This document shows positions 32,585-40,205 of a DNA stretch of 64,000 nucleotides, piece by piece. Made by a program: the position numbers and the translations under genes. How positions within the stretch are numbered: position 1 is the first letter of the stretch; every line of letters begins with the position of its first letter. The stretch lies in the NCBI GenBank assembly GCA_038525525.1, contig JBCBHO010000001.1:558001-622000 (forward strand), given 5' to 3'. The stretch comes from Shimia_B sp038525525. GTDB taxonomy: Bacteria > Pseudomonadota > Alphaproteobacteria > Rhodobacterales > Rhodobacteraceae. The notes below the pieces were generated by a model, which worked only from the letters and a program-made list of their open reading frames with translations, searched no databases and was not told the origin of the DNA.

Positions 32585-33262
32585 TCAGAGCTCCTCTATC
32601 TTGCCGCTCCTGAGCGCCAGCCGGCGGTCCATGCGGGCGGCGAGCGCGGGGTTGTGGGTGGCCACCAGCGCGGCCATGCCATCGCGGCGCACGAGGCGCA
32701 GGAGGGCGTCGAAGACGGTGTCGGAGGTCTCGGGATCGAGATTTCCGGTGGGCTCGTCGGCGAGGAGAACCTTCGGCGCATTGGCCACCGCGCGGCAAAA
32801 GGCGACGCGCTGTTGCTCCCCGCCCGAGAGCTCCGCGGGCCGGTGGCCGGCACGCGCCGCAAGCCCCACCTCGCCCAGAAGCATCTCCGCGCGCGCGATG
32901 GCCGCCCCGCGCGCCGCACCGTTGGCCAGCTGCGGCAGGAGGATGTTCTCGAGCGCCGTGAACTCCGGGAGCAGGTGATGAAACTGGTAGACAAAGCCCA
33001 GCGTCGCGCGGCGCAGGCGCGTGCGCTGCCGGTCCGAGCGCGTGGCCTCTGCCCCGGCGATGACGACCGCGCCCGCATCGGCGGTGTCGAGGAGGCCCGC
33101 GATGTGCAGGAGCGTCGACTTGCCGGAGCCGGACGGCGCCTCGAGCGCCACCAGCTCGCCCGCGTTTAACGACAAATCGAGACCGTCGAGGACGCTGATC
33201 TCGTTGGGTTTTCCGCGGTGGTAGCCCTTGGAGACGCCCTTGAGCGCGAGGACCTCACTCAT
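32585..33262 (-). CDS. lolD: LolD-type ABC transporter ATPase
   Basis: 225 residues. Walker A APSGSGKST, Q-loop GFVYQFHHLLPEFTALEN, signature LSGGEQQRVAF and Walker B VLLADEPTGNLD, in the arrangement of LolD. Powers extraction of lipoproteins from the inner membrane for transfer to LolA. Overlaps its permease gene by 8 bp, as in the usual lolCD/lolDE order. Confidence 0.92.
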   Translation of the reverse strand: MSEVLALKGVSKGYHRGKPNEISVLDGLDLSLNAGELVALEAPSGSGKSTLLHIAGLLDTADAGAVVIAGAEATRSDRQRTRLRRATLGFVYQFHHLLPEFTALENILLPQLANGAARGAAIARAEMLLGEVGLAARAGHRPAELSGGEQQRVAFCRAVANAPKVLLADEPTGNLDPETSDTVFDALLRLVRRDGMAALVATHNPALAARMDRRLALRSGKIEEL

Positions 33263-34529
33263 AGCGCAGCGCCTCTACGGGATTGAGCCGCGCCGCCGCC
33301 CGCGCCGGGAAGATCGTCACCGTGAAGGACAGAAAGAGCGAGAGCGCCACGGAGCGGAAAACATCCCACGCCTTAAGCTCGGCGGGCAGTTCGTAGAGGC
33401 CTCGGATCGAGGGATCCCAGACACCGCCACCCGAGACATAGTTCACGACGCTGAAGATCTCCTGGATCCAGATGACGAAGGTGACGCCCAAAGCCACGCC
33501 GAGCGCCGTCCCCACGAGGCCGATCCCCGCCCCGCACAGGAAGAAGACGCGCATGACCGCCCCCTCGCTCAGCCCGATGGTGCGCAGGATCCCGATATCG
33601 GCGCCTTTGTTCTTCACGAGCATGATGATGCCCGAGACGATGTTCATGGCCGCGAGCAGCACGAGGACCGACAGGATGATGAACATCACGTTGTCCTCGA
33701 TGGTGAGCGCGCGAAGGAAGCCCGCGGCGCTGTCCTGCCACGTCCAGATGATCGCGCGGTCGCCCACCGCCTCGAGAAGCGGGAGCGTGTAGGCCTCGAT
33801 CTCCTCGGGGTTCTCCACCATGACCTCGATCTCGTCCGCGACCCCGTCCCGGTTGAAATAGAGCTGCGCCTCCGCGAAGGGCATGTAGATGCGGGTCTGG
33901 TCGATGTCGAAGCGGCCGGCGGTGAAGATGTAGGTGACGGCATAGGTCTTCACCCGCGGCGAGGTGCCGAAGGCGGTGCGGACGCCATTGGGCGAGATGA
34001 ACTTGATCGGATCGCCGAGCGTGATGCCGAGGTCCCGCGCCACGCCCGAGCCGATGGCCACGCCGCCCTCGAAATCGGCGAGCGCGCCCAGCGCGGCCTC
34101 CGGTTGGGCAATACGGGGCAGGCCAGCGAGGTCTTCGGCGGTGATGCCGTAGACGGCGACGCCGGTGTTCCGCTCCCCCGCATTGGCCATGACCTGCCCA
34201 CGCACGAGGGGCGCAGCCCGGGTCACGCCGGGGATGGCGGCGATGCGCGCGGACACATCCTCGTAGTTCTCGAAGGTGCGCGTGGGATCGTCAAAGGTCG
34301 CGGCCTGGTAGACGGTGACATGGGCATTGGCGCCGAGGATCGTGTCCACGAAGTCCGCCCGGAAGCCGGAGCGCACCGCGAGCGTGATGATGAGCGCGGC
34401 CACGGCCAGCATGATCCCGATGATCGAAATCCACGTCATCGTGCTCACTCCGCCCTCGGCGCGGCGGGCGCGGACATAGCGCCAGGCGATCATCCATTCA
34501 TGGGCGGCAAAGGGGCGGGATATGGTCAT
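33255..34529 (-). CDS. lolC: Lipoprotein-releasing ABC permease LolC/LolE
   Basis: 424 residues, four membrane helices with a large periplasmic loop after the first. WMIAWRYVRARRAEGGVSTMTWIS is the N-terminal block, and the C-terminal FtsX-like region has ILVLLAAMNIVSGIIMLVKNK and the SEGAVMRVFFLCGAGIGLVG segment. A single LolC/E-type permease with LolD is common in alphaproteobacteria (sometimes called LolF). Overlaps lolD (8 bp) and the upstream DUF2937 fusion (4 bp). The lipoprotein cargoes in this window, including the Slam substrate, would use this system. Confidence 0.92.
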   Translation of the reverse strand: MTISRPFAAHEWMIAWRYVRARRAEGGVSTMTWISIIGIMLAVAALIITLAVRSGFRADFVDTILGANAHVTVYQAATFDDPTRTFENYEDVSARIAAIPGVTRAAPLVRGQVMANAGERNTGVAVYGITAEDLAGLPRIAQPEAALGALADFEGGVAIGSGVARDLGITLGDPIKFISPNGVRTAFGTSPRVKTYAVTYIFTAGRFDIDQTRIYMPFAEAQLYFNRDGVADEIEVMVENPEEIEAYTLPLLEAVGDRAIIWTWQDSAAGFLRALTIEDNVMFIILSVLVLLAAMNIVSGIIMLVKNKGADIGILRTIGLSEGAVMRVFFLCGAGIGLVGTALGVALGVTFVIWIQEIFSVVNYVSGGGVWDPSIRGLYELPAELKAWDVFRSVALSLFLSFTVTIFPARAAARLNPVEALRYE

Positions 34530-35626
34530 GCGGTCTGCAGGGCCTTCTGGTGAGCTTTGCGGGCCTCGGCGAGCTTGCTGAGGAGGTGCGGCGCGGCCGT
34601 GGCGGCGTCGTGGACAGGATGTAGCGCCGCCAGCACCCGCCCGCCCTGCACGACGAGCACGGAGGCGCTCTGGTAGCGCTCGTGATGCAGGATGAAGCGC
34701 GGCAGGTCGAGCGCGAATGCAAGGGACAGCCGCGGGTCCGACAGGAGCGTGTAAGGCAGCGCGAGGCGATGGGCCGCCTCCGCGAGATCGCCCGCGGGCT
34801 GGGGCGACACCCCGAAGACCTCGCCGATGCCCGCATCCCGGATCGCGTCGTAGCTGTCGCGGAAGGAGCAGGCGAGCGCCGTGGCATCGGCACTGTCATC
34901 GACCTCCTCCCAGTCTTCGGGGTGGGCCACGCCCGGCCGCCCGAGGAGCGGCACGGCAAAGAGGATCGCGGGCGCGGTGAGCATCGCGAGGTCCACGACC
35001 GTGCCGTCCTGCGCCGTCAGGCTCAGACCGGGCAAGGGCTGGCGCATGGAGCCAGCGATATCGCCTTCATACTCGATGAAAGGCGCGTCCTCCTCCTGCG
35101 ACTCCGCCACGAGATCCGGGGCGGGCTCAGCGAGATGGCGGCGGCGGCGGCGGAATGGCCATGAAAAGAGGCCCCAGAGCCCGCTCCACGCGCCCCACCC
35201 CGCCAGAAAGCCCGCAGCCGCAAAGCCTGCGCCCTCCGTCGTCAGCGGCACGGCTGGCTGGAAGTCTCCCATGGTCCGCCGCGCGAGATCGAGATCGGCC
35301 ACTTCGGGGACGAGCGCGAGACGCCCCAGGGCGCCCGCCTCGCGAAAGGCGCCGAGGCTCTCGGAAAGCCGGCCATGGAGCGCGGCCCCCGCTTCCGCGC
35401 GCGCCGCAGCCTCCGCCCCGGTCTGCGAGAGCGCAAGATCCGCGAGATATTCAGCGCGCGTCATGCCAAAGCCCGCGGCAGCAGCGTCTAGACCCGCAAC
35501 CTGCGCTTCGAGCTGGTCCACCTTGCCCGCGAGCCGCTGCAGGTATTGCTGCGCGAATTCAGGGAATTGCGAGAGCACGGCCGCACCGGCAAGACCGAAG
35601 GCCAGGGCAAGGAATCTCGGGATCAT
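34526..35626 (-). CDS. DUF2937 membrane protein fused to a peroxiredoxin-like domain without peroxidatic Cys
   Basis: 366 residues. Residues 1-160 match DUF2937: an N-terminal helix, a coiled coil (YLQRLAGKVDQLEAQVAGL) and a second helix near 135-158. After an Arg-rich loop, residues 198-360 resemble the PrxQ/AhpC-TSA fold. Where PrxQ proteins have the peroxidatic Cys there is Ala248 (SADATALACSFRD); the resolving-type Cys253, five residues on, is retained and is the only Cys in the protein. A catalytic peroxidase is therefore unlikely; a scaffold, sensor or single-Cys thiol role is possible. Overlaps the lol permease start (ATGA), suggesting envelope function. Confidence 0.75.
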   Translation of the reverse strand: MIPRFLALAFGLAGAAVLSQFPEFAQQYLQRLAGKVDQLEAQVAGLDAAAAGFGMTRAEYLADLALSQTGAEAAARAEAGAALHGRLSESLGAFREAGALGRLALVPEVADLDLARRTMGDFQPAVPLTTEGAGFAAAGFLAGWGAWSGLWGLFSWPFRRRRRHLAEPAPDLVAESQEEDAPFIEYEGDIAGSMRQPLPGLSLTAQDGTVVDLAMLTAPAILFAVPLLGRPGVAHPEDWEEVDDSADATALACSFRDSYDAIRDAGIGEVFGVSPQPAGDLAEAAHRLALPYTLLSDPRLSLAFALDLPRFILHHERYQSASVLVVQGGRVLAALHPVHDAATAAPHLLSKLAEARKAHQKALQTA

Positions 35627-35700
35627 CTGCTCTCACGCGTTGACGCTTTTGGAGAGCTTACCCCACCGGCCGGAAGGGGGGAATAGAGCGGAGACGCGGC

Positions 35701-37038
35701 TCAGCGACCGGCGTATATCTCGACGATGCGGGCCACGGCGGCCTCGGGCGCGAGTTCCTCGCTCTCGCCTGTGCGCCGGGAGGTGACTTCCACCACGCCG
35801 TTCTTGAGGCCCCGAGGGCCAACGGTGATGCGCCAAGGCAGCCCGATGAGGTCCATCGTGGCGAATTTCTCGCCTGCCCGCGCGTCGCGATCGTCATAGA
35901 GCGGCTCGAGCCCTGCCTTGGTGAGCGCCTCATAGAGGCGCGTGCAGGCCGCGTCGGCCTCGGCGTCGCCCTGCTTGAGGTTCACGATCCCGCAATCGAA
36001 GGGCGTCACGCCCTCGGGCCAGATGATGCCCTTTTCGTCGTGGCTTGCCTCGATGATCGCACCGGCGAGCCGGGAGACGCCGATCCCGTGTGAACCCATG
36101 TGGACGGGCACGAGATTGCCGTCGGGATCCTGCACCTTGGCGCCCATGGTCTCCGAATACTTCGTGCCGAAATAGAAGATCTGGCCCACCTCGATGCCCC
36201 GCGCGCTGCGGCGGCGCGCCTCGGGGACCTCGGCGAAGATGGCTTCGTCATGGGTTTCGTCCGTGCGGGCATAGCGCGAGGTGAATTCTTCAAGCACGCC
36301 CTGGCACTGGGCCACGTCGTCGTAGTCGATCTCCCGGTCGCCGAATTTCAGGTCAGTGATCTCGCTGTCATAGAAGACCTCGCTCTCGCCCGTTTCGGCG
36401 AGCACGAGGAATTCGTGGGTATAGTCGCCCCCGATGGGCCCGCCATCGGCGCGCATGGGAATGGCCTGCAGGCCCATCCGCTCGTAGGTGCGCAGGTAGC
36501 TGACGAGGTGACGGTTATAGGCGTGGAGCGCGGCTTCCTTCGTCAGATCGAAGTTGTAGCCATCCTTCATGTAGAATTCGCGGCCCCGCATGACGCCGAA
36601 GCGCGGGCGCACCTCGTCGCGGAATTTCCACTGGATGTGGTAGAGCGTGAGCGGCAGGTCCTTGTAGGAGCGCACCGCCCCGCGGAAGATGTCGGTGATC
36701 AGCTCTTCGTTTGTGGGGCCAAAGAGCATGTCGCGCCCGTGGCGATCCTCGATGCGCAGCATCTCACGCCCGTAATCGTTGTAGCGCCCGCTCTCCTGCC
36801 AGAGTTCGGCGGGCTGGATCGTGGGCATGAGCATGGGGATATGGCCCGCACGGACCTGCTCCTCGTCCACGATCTTCTTGATCTTCTCGAGCACCTTGTA
36901 GCCCAGCGGCAGCCACGAATAGATGCCGGCTGAAGCCTGCTTGATCATGCCCGCCCGCAGCATGAGCCTGTGCGAGACGATCTGCGCCTCGGCGGGGGTT
37001 TCCTTGAGAACAGGCAGGAAATAGCGGCTGAGATGCAT
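35701..37038 (-). CDS. proS: Prolyl-tRNA synthetase (short alphaproteobacterial type)
   Basis: 445 residues, class II enzyme without the inserted editing domain, the size and type usual in alphaproteobacteria. Motif 1 region AGIYSWLPLGYKVLEKI, motif 2 FRDEVRPRFGVMRGREFYMKDGY, motif 3 SHGIGVSRLAGAIIE; an anticodon-binding domain ends the chain. Charges tRNA-Pro in the cytoplasm. Downstream on the same strand is the DUF2937-lol block after a 74-bp gap. Confidence 0.96.
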   Translation of the reverse strand: MHLSRYFLPVLKETPAEAQIVSHRLMLRAGMIKQASAGIYSWLPLGYKVLEKIKKIVDEEQVRAGHIPMLMPTIQPAELWQESGRYNDYGREMLRIEDRHGRDMLFGPTNEELITDIFRGAVRSYKDLPLTLYHIQWKFRDEVRPRFGVMRGREFYMKDGYNFDLTKEAALHAYNRHLVSYLRTYERMGLQAIPMRADGGPIGGDYTHEFLVLAETGESEVFYDSEITDLKFGDREIDYDDVAQCQGVLEEFTSRYARTDETHDEAIFAEVPEARRRSARGIEVGQIFYFGTKYSETMGAKVQDPDGNLVPVHMGSHGIGVSRLAGAIIEASHDEKGIIWPEGVTPFDCGIVNLKQGDAEADAACTRLYEALTKAGLEPLYDDRDARAGEKFATMDLIGLPWRITVGPRGLKNGVVEVTSRRTGESEELAPEAAVARIVEIYAGR

Positions 37039-37089
37039 CCGGGCCTCCGTGGTCGTGCGCAGCCCGCATAGGCCATGCCCCGCGGGGCC

Positions 37090-37503
37090 TCAAGCGTCCA
37101 GACGCTTCTCGAGATAATAGAAGCTCTGGGTCCCGTCATAGTCCTCGAGCTCTCCGAAGACGCGGTAGCCCACCCGCTCGTAGAGCCGTCGTGCGCCCTC
37201 GCTCCGGGTCTCGAGATGCACACGGATGCATCCTTTCTGGCGCGCGAGCTCTTCCGCGGCTTCGAGGAGGCGGGAGCCGATGCCCTGACCCCGAAGGCTC
37301 TCATCCACCCAGAGCTCGGAGATGTGCAGGGAGCGGAATGTCGTCTCGCCCTTGCAGCCGGCCTGCATGGGCGCGCCCACGGCGAGGATGAATTCGGGGA
37401 TCTCTTCAGCGGCAAGGGTCTGGCCCGCGGCGGAAAGTCCGTCGTGAAGCGCGGTTTTGAGCGCCTCGGGCGCCGGTTCGTGGAGTGTGATTGTTACAGT
37501 CAT
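37090..37503 (-). CDS. GNAT-family N-acetyltransferase
   Basis: 137 residues, single GNAT domain. The acetyl-CoA loop is ELWVDESLRGQGIGSRLLEAAE (residues 68-89) and the later strand RRLYERVGYRVFGELEDY is typical. Cytoplasmic. The substrate is unknown. Upstream of proS on the same strand (51-bp gap) and divergent from the fasciclin gene. Confidence 0.88.
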   Translation of the reverse strand: MTVTITLHEPAPEALKTALHDGLSAAGQTLAAEEIPEFILAVGAPMQAGCKGETTFRSLHISELWVDESLRGQGIGSRLLEAAEELARQKGCIRVHLETRSEGARRLYERVGYRVFGELEDYDGTQSFYYLEKRLDA

Positions 37504-37692
37504 TCCGGTTAACCCTCGCCCGCAGCGCAAGTTCCGCACGGAAATGACCCAAATTTGGTAACATTCGGTCGCGAAGTCCTGACGCACCCTGACGCGTCCG
37601 TGATCTCGGTGAACTGTGCGCGAGCAGGCCCCGTATCCCTGCGCAGATGCCCCGAGGGAGGGAGCATCGCGCAAATCGAAGGGAATTCGACA

Positions 37693-38208
37693 ATGAAAAC
37701 ATCGATCAAGTCCACCGTCGTAGCCACAGCCATCGCCGTCTCCGGCGCAGCCGCATCCGCCAATACCATCGTCGACATCGCCGCGGGCGATGAGCGTTTC
37801 TCCACCCTCGTGGCCGCCGTGAGCGCCGCGGGCCTCGTCGAGACGCTCTCCGGCCCCGGCCCGTTCACCGTCTACGCGCCCGTCAACGATGCATTCGCCG
37901 CGCTGCCCGACGGCACCGTCGAGACCCTGCTTCAGCCCGAAAACATCGGCCAGCTGCAGGCCGTTCTGACCTACCACGTGGATGATCGCCGCCTGCTCGC
38001 CAACGAATTCGCCCCCGGCGCGAACTTCTACAAGCCCGTGAACACCGCCGAGCGTCTTTGCATCGACGCCTCCGCCGGCGGCGTGACCATCGCCGACGGG
38101 ACCGGCGACGAGGCCAACGTGATCATCGCCAACATCGAGGCCGATAACGGCGTGATCCACGTCATCGACAAGGTGCTTCTGCCCGGCACGCGCCCCGACT
38201 GCCACTAA
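37693..38208 (+). CDS. Secreted fasciclin-domain protein
   Basis: 171 residues. Signal peptide 1-23, then one fasciclin (FAS1) domain with its H1 motif GPFTVYAPVNDAFAALPDG and H2 motif VIHVIDKVLLP. Periplasmic or extracellular; FAS1 domains mediate adhesion or protein contact. Ends with a short Cys-containing tail. Upstream (37549-37558) is the palindrome CCAAATTTGG. A strong terminator follows. Confidence 0.92.
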   Translation: MKTSIKSTVVATAIAVSGAAASANTIVDIAAGDERFSTLVAAVSAAGLVETLSGPGPFTVYAPVNDAFAALPDGTVETLLQPENIGQLQAVLTYHVDDRRLLANEFAPGANFYKPVNTAERLCIDASAGGVTIADGTGDEANVIIANIEADNGVIHVIDKVLLPGTRPDCH

Positions 38209-38225
38209 AGCACCCTAGATTGGAG

Positions 38226-38257
38226 GAGGCCGGGCCCTGCGCCCGGCCTCTTTCGTT
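38226..38257 (+). terminator. Rho-independent terminator of the fasciclin gene
   Basis: A perfect 10-bp GC-rich stem (38226-38235 with 38241-38250), five-base loop CCTGC, then TTTCGTT. It starts 17 bp after the stop codon. Confidence 0.85.
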
Positions 38258-38387
38258 CTGCGCGTTTCGTGTCCGGGATGCGGGCAACGGGCCGCCGCTT
38301 TCGCCCCTGCCACCGCGCCACGCGCCTTTTGTCTTGAAGTCGCGCGCCGAACGTCGGACCAAGTGAGCAGTCAACCCGAAGGCTCCC

Positions 38388-39509
38388 ATGGCCCTGCCGA
38401 CCCGCACACAGCTGCTCTATTGGTCCGTCGCCGCAATCCTCACGGCGGTGGCGCTCTGGTATCTGGGCTCGGTCATCATGCCTTTCATCATCGGCATGGC
38501 TATCGCATATTTCCTCGATCCAGTCGCCGACCGGCTGGAGGCATTGGGCTGCAGCCGGGTGCTGGCCACGGTGATCATCACCATCGTGGCGGTCATGATC
38601 TTCGTGCTCCTTGTCGTGCTCGTGGTGCCCGCGCTCGTGCAGCAGGCAGTGACGCTCTTCAACTCGGCGCCCACGATGTTCGCCAATCTCCGAGATTTCC
38701 TGACCTCGCGGTACCCGACACTCATGGACGAGACCTCTGTGGCGCGGCAATCGCTGGTCTCGCTGGGCGAGACAATCCAGAGCCGCGGTGGTGAGCTCGT
38801 CAATACGCTCCTCACGTCCGCGGCGGGCGTCATCAACATCGTGCTCCTCTTCGTCATCGTGCCGGTGGTGGCGTTCTATCTGTTGCTCGACTGGGACAAC
38901 CTCGTTGCCGAAATCGACAAGCTGATCCCGCGCGATCACCTCGACACGGTGCGCACGCTCGCCCGCGAGATCGACGACGTACTCGCGGGCTTCGTGCGCG
39001 GCATGGGCACCGTCTGCCTCATCCTCGGCACCTACTATGCCGTGGCGCTCATGACGGTTGGTTTGCAATTCGGGCTCGTCGTGGGCTTCATCGCGGGCCT
39101 CGTGACGTTCATCCCGTATCTCGGCGCGATCATCGGCGGAGCCCTCGCCATCGGCCTCGCGCTCTTCCAGTTCTGGGGCATGGAGATGGGCGCGGACGGC
39201 GAGGTCCTCCGCGAAGGGACAGACTGGGTGCGCATCGTCATCGTCGGCGTGATCTTCGTGGCTGGACAGGCCGTGGAAGGCAACGTGCTCACGCCGAAGC
39301 TCGTGGGCAGCTCGGTGGGGCTCCATCCGGTCTGGCTCCTCCTTGCGCTCTCCGTCTTCGGCGCGCTCTTCGGCTTCCTCGGGCTTCTGATTGCCGTCCC
39401 GCTCGCGGCCGCCATCGGCGTCCTCGCCCGGTTCCTCGTGCAGGAGTACAAGTCCGGGCTCCTTTACCTCGGCACCAGCGAGCAGGAGGAGGCGCGCGAG
39501 GATGGCTGA
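38388..39509 (+). CDS. AI-2E family (PerM-like) permease
   Basis: 373 residues, seven to eight helices. The C-terminal block FIPYLGAIIGGALAIGLALFQ and VGLHPVWLLLALSVFGALFGFLGLLIAVPLAA are the AI-2E family hallmarks. Inner membrane. Family members have been linked to autoinducer-2 export or sodium/proton exchange, so the substrate is uncertain. Its 3' end overlaps the hda-like gene by 8 bp. Confidence 0.9.
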   Translation: MALPTRTQLLYWSVAAILTAVALWYLGSVIMPFIIGMAIAYFLDPVADRLEALGCSRVLATVIITIVAVMIFVLLVVLVVPALVQQAVTLFNSAPTMFANLRDFLTSRYPTLMDETSVARQSLVSLGETIQSRGGELVNTLLTSAAGVINIVLLFVIVPVVAFYLLLDWDNLVAEIDKLIPRDHLDTVRTLAREIDDVLAGFVRGMGTVCLILGTYYAVALMTVGLQFGLVVGFIAGLVTFIPYLGAIIGGALAIGLALFQFWGMEMGADGEVLREGTDWVRIVIVGVIFVAGQAVEGNVLTPKLVGSSVGLHPVWLLLALSVFGALFGFLGLLIAVPLAAAIGVLARFLVQEYKSGLLYLGTSEQEEAREDG

Positions 39510-40164
39510 GCAGCTCGCCTTCCCGCAGCCGCTCCACACCTCCTACGCCGCCCACGATTTCTACGAAGGAGAGGCCAGCGCCGTAGCGCGCGCCATGCTG
39601 GCGGACCCGGCCACGTGGCCCTTGGGCAAGCTCGTGCTCATGGGCGAAGCGGGCGCCGGCAAGACCCACCTCGCGCGCATGCACGCCAGCCGTACAGGCG
39701 CCGCCCTTCTCGATGGCGCGCGCGACCTGCCAGACCGCGCCGAGACGCCCGTCATCGTGGATGACGCCCAGGCGGTCGCGGGCCGCGGGGAGGCCGAGGA
39801 GGCGCTCTTTCATCTCCACAACAACCTCGCTGCCGCGGGTCTGCCGCTCCTCCTCGTGGCACGGACGCCGCCTTCCACTTGGTACATCACGCTGCCGGAT
39901 CTCAAGAGCCGCATGGAAGCCACCGCAATCGCGCGCATCGAGGCGCCCGACGACGCCACGCTCACGGCCATCCTCGCCAAGCTCATGGTGGACCGCCAGC
40001 TCAATCCCGCGCCGAACCTTCTGGGATATCTGACACGCCGCATGGGCCGCAGCTACGCCGAGGCTGGCCGCATCGTGGCGCGCCTTGACACGCTCTCCCT
40101 GGCCGAGAAACGCGAGATCACCACGGCGCTGGCGGCGCGCGTACTGGACGCCGACGCCGAATAG
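39502..40164 (+). CDS. hda: Hda-like DnaA-homologous ATPase
   Basis: 220 residues, AAA+ ATPase shortened like Hda/DnaA domain III. Walker A GEAGAGKTHLAR, Walker B-like VIVDDAQAVAG, sensor segments and a C-terminal RRMGRSYAEAGRIVARLD. In studied bacteria Hda with the beta clamp promotes hydrolysis of DnaA-ATP (regulatory inactivation). A QLAFPQPL motif near the N-terminus fits the clamp-binding motif (QL-F). ATG overlaps the permease end by 8 bp. ppk1 follows 41 bp later. Confidence 0.88.
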   Translation: MAEQLAFPQPLHTSYAAHDFYEGEASAVARAMLADPATWPLGKLVLMGEAGAGKTHLARMHASRTGAALLDGARDLPDRAETPVIVDDAQAVAGRGEAEEALFHLHNNLAAAGLPLLLVARTPPSTWYITLPDLKSRMEATAIARIEAPDDATLTAILAKLMVDRQLNPAPNLLGYLTRRMGRSYAEAGRIVARLDTLSLAEKREITTALAARVLDADAE

Positions 40165-40205
40165 CGCGACACTCTCGCGTCACAAACTCCTGTCATGATC
40201 GCGCC

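Noticed and set aside
34526..35626. Frameshift or assembly join creating the DUF2937-peroxiredoxin fusion
   Set aside because: The frame is continuous with a plausible Arg-rich linker and no internal ribosome site or composition break at the junction.
38205..39539. A 444-codon minus-strand frame opposite the AI-2E permease
   Set aside because: Highly charged low-complexity product typical of an antisense shadow; the plus-strand gene has family motifs.
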